A DNA stretch of 64,000 nucleotides. Source: Methylobacterium sp. J-077. GTDB taxonomy: Bacteria > Pseudomonadota > Alphaproteobacteria > Rhizobiales > Beijerinckiaceae. A program made the position numbers and the translations under genes. The stretch is taken from assembly GCF_022829365.1 (NCBI RefSeq), contig NZ_JAKSYJ010000142.1:1-64000 (forward strand), read 5' to 3'. Positions 55,881-64,000 of this stretch are shown one piece after another (position 1 is the first letter of the stretch; every line of letters starts with the position of its first letter). The notes beneath the pieces were generated by a model. That model had not been told where the DNA came from. It saw only the letters and a program-made list of their open reading frames with translations, and did not search any database.

Positions 55881-56987
55881 TCAGATGTCCACCGCCGGTC
55901 GCGCGGTTCCGATCCCCGATGGATCGAAGGCGGCGCTCTTGATCACGACGTGAACGAGACGCCCCGGCGCGAGGCCCAGTTCGCGGACCGCGGCCGCGGT
56001 GACGCGCGCGGCCAATACGGCGCCGTTGCAGTCGATCTCCACCGCGACCTGGGTACCGTTCGGGGTCAGGGTCACGACCTGGCCGGGCAGGATGTTGCGC
56101 GCGCTGAGGCCTCGGGGACGCTCGATCGCTACCAGCACGTCGCGGGCCGGGATCCGCACGCGCAGCCGCGCCCCGGGCGGACGCGCGCCCAGTCCCGGCA
56201 CCAGCAACTGTCCCGCCTGGCCCGCCAGCCGGGTCAACCCGGTCTCCGGATCGGTCCCGGCCACGACCATGTCGAGGAGCGCACCCGCCTCGGCCTCGTG
56301 GACCGGCACGAGGTCGGCCCGGCGCAGGATCGCCTCGGCGGGTCCGGAGGCGGCCACGCGCCCAGCCTCCAGCACGATCACGGTGGTGGCTAGCCGGGCC
56401 ACCTCGACGACCGCATGGCTGACATAGACGATCGGCACGCCGGCCTCGTCGCGCAGGCGCTCGATATAGGGGAGGATCTCGGCCTTCCGGGCCTCGTCGA
56501 GGGCCGCCAGCGGTTCGTCCATCAGCAGCAGGCGCGGCCTGGCGAGCAGCGCCCGCCCGATCGCCACCCGCTGGCGCTCGCCCCCTGACAGGCCCACGGG
56601 TCTTCGGTCGAGGAGGTGGCCGATCCCGAGCATCCCGGTCACCGCGGCGAAACCGGCCGGGTCGGCGGGCCGGCGCCCGAAGACGCGGCCGTAGCCGAGA
56701 TTGGTCCGCACGCTGAGATGCGGGAACAGCCTTGCATCCTGGAACACCACCCCGACCCGCCGCCGGTGGGGCGGGAGGAAGATTTTCGCCGCGGTGTCCA
56801 CCAACGTCGCGCCGTCGGCGACGATCCGGCCGCGATCCGGCCTGGCCAGCCCGGCGATCAGGTCGATCAGCGTCGTCTTGCCGGATCCCGAGCGGCCGAA
56901 CAGGGCGGTCAGTCCCGGCCCGGCCTCGAACGCCGCCTCCAGGGTGAAGGCGCCGCGCCGAAGCTGTACGTCGATCTCAATGCTCAC
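55881..56987 (-). CDS. modC: Molybdate ABC transporter ATP-binding protein ModC
   Basis: A 368-aa ATPase of the molybdate importer. The Walker A GRSGSGKTT is at 31-39, the Q-loop in VVFQDARLFPHLSV near 84, the signature LSGGERQRVAIGRAL near 132-146, Walker B LLLMDEPLAALD near 155-166 and the switch His in VYVSHAVVEVARL. A C-terminal TOBE/Mop-type domain (about 285-365) regulates the ModC branch. GTG at 56987 is favoured over a GTG seven codons upstream, as it is preceded by GGGGGCG. modA and modB lie 760 bases upstream on the same strand, separated by an oppositely oriented gene. Confidence 0.9.
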   Translation of the reverse strand: MSIEIDVQLRRGAFTLEAAFEAGPGLTALFGRSGSGKTTLIDLIAGLARPDRGRIVADGATLVDTAAKIFLPPHRRRVGVVFQDARLFPHLSVRTNLGYGRVFGRRPADPAGFAAVTGMLGIGHLLDRRPVGLSGGERQRVAIGRALLARPRLLLMDEPLAALDEARKAEILPYIERLRDEAGVPIVYVSHAVVEVARLATTVIVLEAGRVAASGPAEAILRRADLVPVHEAEAGALLDMVVAGTDPETGLTRLAGQAGQLLVPGLGARPPGARLRVRIPARDVLVAIERPRGLSARNILPGQVVTLTPNGTQVAVEIDCNGAVLAARVTAAAVRELGLAPGRLVHVVIKSAAFDPSGIGTARPAVDI

Positions 56988-57052
56988 GCGATTCGCCCCC
57001 GGTGGCACGGGAGGCGGCGATGCGCGTCGGCACCCGCCACGGAGCGCGCACG

Positions 57053-57709
57053 ATGATCACGGTCCACCATCTCGAGAACAGCCGCTCGCAGCGCGTGCTG
57101 TGGCTGCTGGAAGAGCTCGGACTGCCCTATACGGTGAAGCGCTACGAACGCGACAAGCGGACCCTGCGGGCGCCCCCGGAACTCGTGGCCATCCACCCGC
57201 TGGGCAAGGCGCCGGTCATCACCGAGGACGGGATCGTGGTGGCCGAGACCGGCGCCATCGTCGCCTACCTGACCGACCGGGCCGGCGGCGAACTGGTCCC
57301 CGCCCCGGGAACGCCCGAGCGCGCGCGCTACACCTACTGGCTGCACTACGCCGAGGGCTCGGCGATGCCGCCGCTGCTGCTCAAGCTGGTCTTCGCACGC
57401 TTGGCCCCGCAAAGCCCCTGGGCTGTGCGGCCTCTGGTTCGCCGGGTCGCCGACAACGTGCTCAAGAACTTCGTCGATCCCGACCTGTGGCGGCACGCGG
57501 CGTTCTGGGAATCGGAACTCGCCGACCGGCCGTATGTCTGCGGCGCGGACTTCACCGCCGCCGACATCATGATGAGCTTTCCGCTGGAAGCCTTCGCGGC
57601 CCGCGGAACCGGCGCCGGGCCGCGGGTCACGGCTTGGCTCGCGCGGATCCATGCCCGCCCGGCCTACCGGCAGGCGCTGGAGCGGGGCGGACCCTACGCC
57701 TATGCGTGA
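57053..57709 (+). CDS. Glutathione S-transferase family protein
   Basis: A 218-aa GST. The thioredoxin-like N-terminal domain begins MITVHHLENSRSQRVLWLLEELGLPYTVKRY, in which the SRSQR segment contains the expected catalytic Ser and glutathione contacts, and HPLGKAPVITEDGIVVAETGAIVAYL is the second half of the site. The C-terminal helical domain includes VCGADFTAADIMMSFPLEAF, the N-capping-box motif. The exact substrate is unknown. It sits antisense between modB and modC with very short gaps (39 and 65 bases), an uncommon insertion. Confidence 0.88.
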   Translation: MITVHHLENSRSQRVLWLLEELGLPYTVKRYERDKRTLRAPPELVAIHPLGKAPVITEDGIVVAETGAIVAYLTDRAGGELVPAPGTPERARYTYWLHYAEGSAMPPLLLKLVFARLAPQSPWAVRPLVRRVADNVLKNFVDPDLWRHAAFWESELADRPYVCGADFTAADIMMSFPLEAFAARGTGAGPRVTAWLARIHARPAYRQALERGGPYAYA

Positions 57710-57748
57710 TGGGCGATCCCGCTGAGGGGAACTCAGTCGTTCCGCCAT

Positions 57749-58441
57749 TCAGGCCGCCCGAAGCCGTCGCGCGGCGCGGGACGCCAGGAACTCCGAGACC
57801 AGCAGGGCCGTCACCGACAGCGCGACCGAGATCAGAGTCAGGCGCAGGGCCGGCCCCTCCCCGCCCGGGACCTGGGTCAGCGTGTAGATCGCCGACGGCA
57901 GGGTCTGGGTCTCCCCGGGGATGTTGGACACGAAGGTGATCGTCGCCCCGAACTCGCCCATCGCTTTGGCAAACGCCAGCACGGCGCCCGCGATGCAGCC
58001 CGGCAGGCTGAGCGGCAGCGTGACGGTCAGGAACACGGCGAGCGGGCCAGCCCCAAGGGTGCCGGCCGCCTGTTCGAGCTTGGGATCGACCGCCTCGATC
58101 GACAGCCGCATCGCCCGCACCATCAGGGGGAAGCCCATCACCGCACAGGCCAGGGCCGCCCCGGTCCAGCGGAAGGCGAAGACGATGCCGATCTCCGCGA
58201 GCGCGCCGCCGAGGAAGCCGCGCCGGCCGAGCGCCAGCAGCAGCAGGTAGCCGGTCACCACCGGCGGCAGGATCAGCGGCAGATGGACCAGCCCGTCGAG
58301 GAGCGCGCGGCCGGGGAATCGGCGCCGCGCCAGCAGCCACGCCACAGCGAGCCCTGGAAGCAGGCTGGCGAGCGTCGCCACGCTCGCCACCCGCAAGCTC
58401 AGGGCGACGGCCGTCCAGGCGTCGGGGGGCAGGCCGAGCAA
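57749..58441 (-). CDS. modB: Molybdate ABC transporter permease ModB
   Basis: A 230-aa inner-membrane permease with about five to six helices. The signature EAA loop for ATPase contact is EQAAGTLGAGPLAVFLTVTLPLSLPGCIAGAVLAFAKAMGEFGATI (about 130-175), and PLILPPVVTGYLLLLALGRRG is near 55-75, both typical of ModB. The start used is TTG at 58441, 16 bases after the modA stop; no ATG or GTG lies nearby in frame. It is in an operon with modA. modC is interrupted from it by the GST gene. Confidence 0.92.
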   Translation of the reverse strand: MLGLPPDAWTAVALSLRVASVATLASLLPGLAVAWLLARRRFPGRALLDGLVHLPLILPPVVTGYLLLLALGRRGFLGGALAEIGIVFAFRWTGAALACAVMGFPLMVRAMRLSIEAVDPKLEQAAGTLGAGPLAVFLTVTLPLSLPGCIAGAVLAFAKAMGEFGATITFVSNIPGETQTLPSAIYTLTQVPGGEGPALRLTLISVALSVTALLVSEFLASRAARRLRAA

Positions 58442-58457
58442 GGCCGGGTGCGCGGGG

Positions 58458-59267
58458 CTACTGGCTGGCGCCGGGTGTTCCGATCACCGCAAAACCTTGG
58501 CGCTCGAAGAAGCGTCTGGCCGCCGGGCCGCGCAGATAGGTCAGCAGGGCGGCGCCATCCGGGTTGGCCGAATCCTTGAGGAGGGCCGCCGGATAGACGA
58601 TCGGCGGGTGGCTGTCGGACGGGAAGGTCGCGACCACGTGGACGCCCGGCTCGGCGGCCGCGTCCGTGGCGTAGACGATGCCCAGGGGCGCCTCGCCGCG
58701 GGCGACCAGCAGCAGGGCGGCTCGGACGTTCTCGGCCTGGGCGACCTGCCCCTTCACGGCCTCCCACGCGCCGAGCTTCTCCAGGGCGGCCTTGCCGTAC
58801 TTGCCGGCCGGGACAGCGTCGATCGTCGCCATCGCCAGCTTGCCGCCGCCAAGGATCCGGCTGAGCGTCGTGCCGAGATCCGGCGCCAGGGCGATCTGCG
58901 GATCCGAGGCAGTATTCTTGGGGCCGGGGGCGATCAGCACCAGCGCGTTGCGCAGGAGGTCGATACGCGAGCCGGCCTTCAGACTGCCGGCCTTCTCCGC
59001 ATAATCCATCCAGGCCTGGTCGGCCGAGATGAACAGGTCGGCCGGCGCCCCCGCCTCGATCTGCTTGGCCAGGGCGTTCGAGCCCGCATACGAGATCCGG
59101 GCGATCTTGCCGGTCTCCTTCGTCCAGCCGGTCGTCGCGTCGTCGAGCGCGTTCTTCAGGCTGGCCGCCGCGAAGACGACGACCGGATCGGCCGCCCGGC
59201 TCGGCCCGGCCGCCGGGACGAGGGCCAAGACCGCGAGCAGGGTCCAGATCCGTCGGGTGAGTCGCAT
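58458..59267 (-). CDS. modA: Molybdate-binding periplasmic protein ModA
   Basis: A 269-aa protein with a signal peptide of about 26 residues (MRLTRRIWTLLAVLALVPAAGPSRA). The mature part starts DPVVVFAAASLKNALDD, the typical ModA strand with the oxyanion-binding Ser in AAASLK. Further landmarks are SYAGSNALAKQIEAGAPADLFISADQAWMD, in which residues contact the oxyanion, ATIDAVPAGKYGKAALEKLG, and EAPLGIVYATDAA. It captures molybdate (or tungstate) for the ModBC importer. ATG at 59267 is used; an ATG four codons upstream (59279) is possible. Confidence 0.93.
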   Translation of the reverse strand: MRLTRRIWTLLAVLALVPAAGPSRAADPVVVFAAASLKNALDDATTGWTKETGKIARISYAGSNALAKQIEAGAPADLFISADQAWMDYAEKAGSLKAGSRIDLLRNALVLIAPGPKNTASDPQIALAPDLGTTLSRILGGGKLAMATIDAVPAGKYGKAALEKLGAWEAVKGQVAQAENVRAALLLVARGEAPLGIVYATDAAAEPGVHVVATFPSDSHPPIVYPAALLKDSANPDGAALLTYLRGPAARRFFERQGFAVIGTPGASQ

Positions 59268-59279
59268 CGGCTCGGGCAT

Positions 59280-60210
59280 CCCCAGTCGCGACCCGTCGTC
59301 TGGTCGGGTGCGCCGGGAACCATAGGGCCGACGACCCTGCTGGCCAAGCGCCGCGCAGGACACCTTGGAGGGCCTGCACACGGGGAAAGGCGTGGTGCGC
59401 TCAGCTGTGCGGCGTCTCCCGGCGCTCCCGCGGCGCGGCTTCCGCCCGATGCAGCTGGCTGAGCAGGACCAGGAGATGGCCGGGGAGTGGGCCATCCGGC
59501 GCCGGCCCGCCGAAGAGCCGTTCGCGTGGTGGAGGACGGACGGCCCCGTCGTTGACGACGACGGGGCCGCGCGGTTCGGAACGCCTGGACTTGGTCACGC
59601 TGTACGCACCTTGCTCAATGACGCCGCTCGCGAAAGCCGGCAAAAACGCCGGCTCGTGGCGCCGGTTCCGCAGGCAATCGGTGGATTCTGTGGTTAACCG
59701 GCAGACACACTGCCGCATTCCTGGGCGGATTCCGCTGCGAATCCGGGATGTATCTGGCCTCACCAAGTCCGAATGTCGCGCGGCTCTGGCGTCTCGGTCT
59801 CCAGCACCGACGCCATTCCGGACGCGATCACGGTGGCCCACAAGGTGGCCAGGATAGCCGTGGTGAGCGCGACGGCGACGCTGACGATAAGGGACGCGTT
59901 CATGGCTGCGCTGTCGTCGATCAAAACGGGCGCGCCGGATCACGAAGAGCGGCGCGCCTGAGTTGAGGGTCTGGCCTTGGGGAAGCCGAGACTGTTGTAG
60001 TCTCAGAAATCGCATGCGGAAACTGATTTGCGTGGTTTTGAACATGCCGAATGTCAGATGTGACTGAGTAGCAACAAATCAGCAATCTTGGTCGTGGGTC
60101 CGCCGCGCATTCATACGAATGCCGGGCGCGGCGCCAATCCGCCGGACGGGGTGCGATTTTTTCGCCTGGCCCCTGTGATGTGGCGCGCCCGGGCGCTACA
60201 GCCCGACACC
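59280..60210. other. Gene-poor stretch with one candidate small membrane-protein gene
   Basis: About 930 bases between modA and prmA. Apart from the 47-codon frame at 59760-59903, I see no convincing gene. Short plus-strand frames starting at 59365 and 59552 are low-complexity and lack ribosome-binding sites. The stretch around 59990-60110 is less GC-rich and probably holds the prmA promoter. Confidence 0.4.
59760..59903 (-). CDS. 47-aa single-span small protein, uncertain
   Basis: The frame starts at ATG with MNASLIVSVAVALTTAIL, continues as ATLWATVIASGMASVLETE and ends with a charged, Pro-containing tail PEPRDIRTW. One N-terminal membrane helix is clear. There is no obvious Shine-Dalgarno sequence, and no neighbour gives a functional hint. 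It may be a true small membrane protein; coding evidence is weak. Confidence 0.35.
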   Translation of the reverse strand: MNASLIVSVAVALTTAILATLWATVIASGMASVLETETPEPRDIRTW

Positions 60211-61131
60211 ATGCTGGAAGGTCTGCCGCCCCACCGCCCGACTCACGTCCTGCGCCTCACGACCGACGAGCGTTCGGCCCGGGCGATGACGGATTTGCTG
60301 GGCGAGATGTTCGATCCCACCGAGACCGCCGTCGCGGCGTTCGAGGATGCGGACGGCTGCACCTGGCGGTTGGAAGCCTACTTCGCCGACGCGCCGGACG
60401 AGGATTACATCCGCGAACTGATCCGCCCGGTGATCGGGGATGAGGCGGACGTGGCCGAGTTCCGCACCGTCGAGCAGCAGGACTGGGTCCGCGCTTCGCT
60501 GGAGGGGCTGAAGCCGGTCCGGGCCGGCCGCTTCCTCGTGCACGGCTCGCATGATCGCGACTCGGTGCGCGGCAACGACCTGCCGATCGAGATCGAGGCC
60601 GCCCTGGCCTTCGGCACCGGCCATCACGGCACTACCCTCGGCTGCCTGCGGGCGCTGGTCTCCGAGCTGAAGCGGCGGCGTCCGGCGCATGTCCTGGACG
60701 TGGGCACCGGGACCGGGATCCTCGCCTTCGCCGCCGCCAAGGCCCTGCGGCAGCCGGTGGTGGCCGGCGACCTCGATGGCGAGGCGGTGCGCACCGCCCG
60801 GGAAAACGCGCGTCTCAACGGCCTCGGTCCCTACCTCAAGCTCTACGAGGGGCCCGGGGTGCGTCATCGGCTCGCGGACAGGCCTCGGCACTTCGATCTC
60901 GTCTTCGCCAACATCCTCGCGCGGCCCCTGCGTCGCCTCGCCCCGACCCTCTCCCGTGTGGTCGCGCCAGCCGGAGTGCTGGTGCTGTCCGGGCTGATCG
61001 AACGCGATGTGGCGGGCGTGCTCTCGACCTATCGCCACCAGGGTTTCCATCTGGTGCGCCACGGCCTGATCGAGGGCTGGGTCGCCCTGGTTCTGGCCCG
61101 CGGCGGTGCGGCGAAGCGGCCCGGGCGCTGA
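60211..61131 (+). CDS. prmA: 50S ribosomal protein L11 methyltransferase
   Basis: A 306-aa SAM-dependent enzyme that methylates Lys side chains of ribosomal protein L11. The N-terminal substrate domain (about 1-115) leads to the catalytic domain with EAALAFGTGHHGTTLGCLRAL (the PrmA substrate loop AFGTGxHxTT), motif I VLDVGTGTGILAFAAAK near 165 and FANILARPLRRLAP (the NILA motif) near 232. ATG at 60211 gives MLEGLPPHRPTHVLRL; the frame is open upstream, but those residues are not conserved in type. Confidence 0.9.
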   Translation: MLEGLPPHRPTHVLRLTTDERSARAMTDLLGEMFDPTETAVAAFEDADGCTWRLEAYFADAPDEDYIRELIRPVIGDEADVAEFRTVEQQDWVRASLEGLKPVRAGRFLVHGSHDRDSVRGNDLPIEIEAALAFGTGHHGTTLGCLRALVSELKRRRPAHVLDVGTGTGILAFAAAKALRQPVVAGDLDGEAVRTARENARLNGLGPYLKLYEGPGVRHRLADRPRHFDLVFANILARPLRRLAPTLSRVVAPAGVLVLSGLIERDVAGVLSTYRHQGFHLVRHGLIEGWVALVLARGGAAKRPGR

Positions 61132-61336
61132 GCCGGAAGTCGGGCCGCGCATGAGTCGGACGCCGCGCCACGATCCGCTCGCTGAGGGCGCACCGGCCGG
61201 GGGCCGGCCGGAAGACGGCTGCCCCTATCCGGCGGCTCCGCCCGCCCGGGCCGCCTAACCGGAGAGCCAGGACGCCGTGCCGTCGAGCCGTATCCGGGAT
61301 CTGCCGAGGGCGGACGCCTGACCGGCGGAAGGCGTG

Positions 61337-61597
61337 CTATCGCGCAGTCCGCAACTGCCCAGATCGAGGCGCATCCTCCGGCGCCGTCTCGACGGCGGGG
61401 CTAGAAGCACCGTCCGCCTGCGCCACCGGCGCGCCCAAAGCGGCCATCAGGACGCGCAGGCCATCGACCCACTCCTCAGCCTCCGCGAGCGAGCCGAAAC
61501 CGTCGCGCCGGATCACCGTGTCCGGCTCGATCGTGGTGATGGCGTCGAAGAGGCCGTCGGGTCTGTCGCTGATCCGGTAGAAGACGCGGCGTGGCAT
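61337..61597 (-). CDS. Small conserved-type protein, unknown
   Basis: An 86-aa soluble protein. It begins MPRRVFYRISDRPDGLFDAITTIEPDTVIRRDGFGSLAEAEEWVDGLRVLMAALGAPVAQ. The pattern beta-hairpin, GFGSLAEAEEWVDGLR helix, then a low-complexity Ala/Glu tail, is common among small alphaproteobacterial proteins of unknown role. There is no signal peptide or membrane segment. It lies divergent from the aminopeptidase P gene at 61736, with about 140 bases between the starts. Confidence 0.6.
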   Translation of the reverse strand: MPRRVFYRISDRPDGLFDAITTIEPDTVIRRDGFGSLAEAEEWVDGLRVLMAALGAPVAQADGASSPAVETAPEDAPRSGQLRTAR

Positions 61598-61735
61598 GAC
61601 TGGAGAGATAGGGCAAAGAATTGGCGTGATAAGATTGCGCACGAGGCTAAACCATAGGTTATGGCTTCGTCCACGGATCTCATGACAAATCCAATGCGGT
61701 TGCGGCCATGGACCGGTGGGCGATAGGCTCGGTCC

Positions 61736-63574
61736 ATGACAGAGATCAGCCCGCCCCGGCCCCGCCACCGGTTCCAGACCTTCGACGATCCGAGCCACCG
61801 CAAGGGCGCCGAGCGGATCGAAGCGTTGCGCGCGGCCCTGCGCGAGACCGCTCTCGACGGCTTCGTCGTGCCTCGCGCCGACGAGCACCAATCGGAATAC
61901 GTGCCCGCCGACGCGGAACGCCTCGCGTGGCTTACCGGCTTCACCGGTTCGGCCGGAACCGCGGTGATCCTCGGCGAATCCGCGGCTCTGATCGTCGACG
62001 GCCGCTACACGTTGCAGGCGCCCGAGCAGGTCGATACCGGCGTGGTCACCGTGGTGCCGCTGGCCGAATCCACCGCCGAAGCCTGGATCGGTGCTAATCT
62101 CAAGCGCGATCAGGTGCTCGGCTACGATCCCTGGCTGCACACGGCGGACGGCGTCGCCCGCCTGGAACGGGCCGCCGTCAAGGCGGGCGGGTCGGTGCAG
62201 GCGGTGCCGAACCTCGTCGACGCCGTCTGGGCCGGCCGCCCGAAGCCGCCCGTCGGGCCGGTGGTGATCCATCCCGAGGCGTTCGCGGGCGAGGCGGTCG
62301 CTGAAAAACTCAACCGCGTGCGCGCGGCCCTGGCCGCGGGCGGCTGCGACGCCCTGGTGATCTCGGACCCGCACAACCTCGCCTGGGCGTTCAACCTGCG
62401 CGGCTCCGATGTCGGCCATACCCCCCTGGCGCTGGGCTACGCGATCCTGCCGCGCGAAGGGCGCGCCCGGCTGTTCTTGGTCTCACCCAAGGTCGATCCG
62501 GCTTTGCGGACGGCGCTGGCGCCGGTGGCCGAGATCCTGACGCGGGCGGACCTCGATGACGGGCTCGGCTCCTTCAGCGGCGTGCGCGTCCGGGTCGATG
62601 CCGCCACGGGCGCCGTCGCCCTGAAGGAGAAGATCGAGGCCGCGGGCGGGACTGCCGATATCGGCAAGGACCCGATCACTGGCATGAAGGCGGTCAAGAA
62701 CGCCGCCGAGATCGCCGGCGCCCGCGCCGCCCATACCCGCGACGGCGCCAGCGTGGTGCGCTTCCTGGCCTGGCTCGATGGCGCCGCTACCGCGGGCGGC
62801 CTGAGCGAGATCGCCGCGGTCGAAGCCCTGGAGGATTTCCGCGCGGCCGGCGGCGACCTGCGCGACGTGTCGTTCCCGACGATCTCGGGCTCCGGTCCCA
62901 ACGGCGCGATCGTCCATTACCGGGTCACCCGCGCTAGCGATCGGGTCGTGCGCTTCGGCGAGCTGTTTTTGATCGATTCCGGTGCGCAATACCCGGACGG
63001 CACCACCGACATCACCCGCACGGTCGCGGTCGGCGAACCAAGCGCCGAGATGTCCGACCGCTTCACCCGGGTGCTGAAGGGTCACATCGCCATCGCCCGG
63101 GCGGTGTTCCCGAAGGGCACCACCGGCGCCCAGATCGACGCCTTCGCCCGCGCCCCGCTCTGGCAGGCGGGTCTCGATTTCGACCACGGCACCGGCCACG
63201 GCGTCGGCGCGTTCCTGTCGGTGCACGAGGGGCCGCAGCGCATCGCCAAGACCGGGACCGTGGCGCTGGAGCCGGGCATGATCCTGTCGAACGAGCCGGG
63301 CTACTACGCGCCCGGCACCTACGGCATCCGGATCGAGAATCTCGTTCTGGTCGAGCCGCGCGCGATCCCCGGCGGCGAGCGCCCGATGGTCGGCTTCGAG
63401 ACCCTGACGCTGGCCCCCTACGACCGGCGCCTGATCCGCCCCGACCTGCTCGCACCGGAGGAGCGGACCTGGATCGACGCCTATCACGCCCGGGTGCGTG
63501 ACACCCTGGCACCGCTCCTCGATGCCGGATCCCGCGAGTGGCTGGAGCGCGCCACGGCGCCGCTGATGGAGTGA
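61736..63574 (+). CDS. pepP: Xaa-Pro aminopeptidase (aminopeptidase P, M24B)
   Basis: A 612-aa two-metal peptidase that removes N-terminal residues before proline. It has two creatinase-like N-terminal domains (about 25-160 and 185-320), then the pita-bread catalytic domain. Metal ligands are D414 and D425 (LIDSGAQYPDGTTDITRT), H488 (FDHGTGHGVGAFL), E520 (SNEPGYY) and E534 (GIRIENL). The length fits the long, eukaryote-like APP1-type branch found in many bacteria. ATG at 61736, followed by SPPRPRHRFQTF. It is cytoplasmic; no signal peptide. Confidence 0.95.
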   Translation: MTEISPPRPRHRFQTFDDPSHRKGAERIEALRAALRETALDGFVVPRADEHQSEYVPADAERLAWLTGFTGSAGTAVILGESAALIVDGRYTLQAPEQVDTGVVTVVPLAESTAEAWIGANLKRDQVLGYDPWLHTADGVARLERAAVKAGGSVQAVPNLVDAVWAGRPKPPVGPVVIHPEAFAGEAVAEKLNRVRAALAAGGCDALVISDPHNLAWAFNLRGSDVGHTPLALGYAILPREGRARLFLVSPKVDPALRTALAPVAEILTRADLDDGLGSFSGVRVRVDAATGAVALKEKIEAAGGTADIGKDPITGMKAVKNAAEIAGARAAHTRDGASVVRFLAWLDGAATAGGLSEIAAVEALEDFRAAGGDLRDVSFPTISGSGPNGAIVHYRVTRASDRVVRFGELFLIDSGAQYPDGTTDITRTVAVGEPSAEMSDRFTRVLKGHIAIARAVFPKGTTGAQIDAFARAPLWQAGLDFDHGTGHGVGAFLSVHEGPQRIAKTGTVALEPGMILSNEPGYYAPGTYGIRIENLVLVEPRAIPGGERPMVGFETLTLAPYDRRLIRPDLLAPEERTWIDAYHARVRDTLAPLLDAGSREWLERATAPLME

Positions 63575-63713
63575 TCGCCGGGGGAGCAGGTCTGTGAGCG
63601 ACTTCGGTCCATGCGCTTGTGCCGTTGAGGCTGGCGCGACAGACTGAGCGAACCGCGCGTTCATCGTCGCAGAAGGCGGATCGGCCGGCTCGATTTGCAG
63701 GAAGTGCTAGATC

Positions 63714-64000
63714 ATGCCCCGGCGGTCTCCGGATCTCGCCGAGGTCGCGAAAAAAGCCGCCAATGCGTCCTTCGGCAGCGACCTAGTGCAGGCTGTCCGC
63801 CTCGGCGACATGGAAGGGTCGGACGGCGAGGACGTTCGGCGCGTCCAGCTGATCGTCTCCGACAACGCCATTGACCAGCTTGACGGCGACAAGCTGCTTG
63901 ATGCCGGCTTGGCTATCCGCAAAGCCCTACAGAAGGCCGGCGAGACGCTGCGCGTCGTCGTCGAATATGCCGAGCAGCGCGAACTCGACGAACTTGGCGC
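63714..64000 (+). CDS. Unknown protein, 3' end outside window
   Basis: The first 95 codons of a gene cut by the right edge. AGGAAG lies ten bases before the ATG. It reads MPRRSPDLAEVAKKAANASF, then VQLIVSDNAIDQLDGDKLLDAGLAIRKALQKAGETLRVVVEYAEQRELDEL, a soluble alpha/beta pattern with acidic and basic helices. No motif is recognised. Codon use is like that of the neighbours. Its length and function cannot be judged from this fragment. Confidence 0.55.
   Translation, partial: MPRRSPDLAEVAKKAANASFGSDLVQAVRLGDMEGSDGEDVRRVQLIVSDNAIDQLDGDKLLDAGLAIRKALQKAGETLRVVVEYAEQRELDELG

Overview
The window looks like chromosomal DNA of a methylotrophic alphaproteobacterium, most likely Methylobacterium or a close relative in the Rhizobiales. 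The sequence is very GC-rich throughout. The tricarboxylic-acid block mdh-sucC-sucD-sucA-sucB-(SDR)-lpdA, the HWE-type histidine kinase, the rkp/kps-like capsule genes and a Rhizobiales-style palindromic intergenic repeat all fit that assignment. It is inferred from gene content and protein character, not from a database comparison.

Layout. 1-7.0 kb is the edge of a capsule/K-antigen locus: an export lipoprotein cut by the window edge, an LTA-synthase-like phosphotransferase, a KpsC-like and a divergent KpsS-like Kdo transferase, then an SDR coupled to a formyltransferase. 7-14 kb holds a lone flgC paralogue, an amino-acid permease, a chemotaxis receptor with a coupled small membrane protein, and two coupled polytopic membrane proteins. 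14-17 kb is rpsO-pnp with a long hairpin in the leader. 17-20 kb has small stress-type membrane proteins, a RidA-polyamine-binding-protein pair and a DUF3597 gene. 20.4-22.6 kb is a helicase plus small-protein pair, followed by tRNA-Tyr(GTA) and ruvC. 24-28.5 kb has YnfA, an HWE kinase, xerC and a double pseudo-receiver protein. 28.5-39.7 kb is the TCA cluster on the minus strand, interrupted by two lower-GC insertions: a secreted protein between sucC and sucD, and a DUF4160/DUF2442 pair beside sucB.

40-46.9 kb contains a TetR regulator, gloB, a methyltransferase, MarC, a polytopic membrane protein, a gene-poor AT-rich kilobase, and an orphan ParA/MinD-type ATPase overlapping a single-span membrane protein. 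47-52.4 kb has a FemAB-like protein with an M20 amidohydrolase, a DUF1348-tetR pair with a perfect operator-like palindrome, and an alpha/beta hydrolase with an AraC regulator. 52.5-55.8 kb holds a PAS protein, a Rhizobiales repeat and an orphan TadE/TadG pair. 55.9-59.3 kb is modABC, with a glutathione transferase gene inserted in the opposite orientation between modB and modC. 60.2-64 kb has prmA, a small conserved gene, aminopeptidase P and a partial unknown gene.

Most genes are ordinary core functions. The best candidates for something new are the ParA-membrane protein module (45.6-46.9 kb), the foreign secreted gene inside sucCD (36.8-37.4 kb), the double pseudo-receiver (27.7-28.5 kb) and the palindromic element that supplies a stop codon (7.0 kb). 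I saw no CRISPR array, rRNA operon, intact insertion sequence or prophage.
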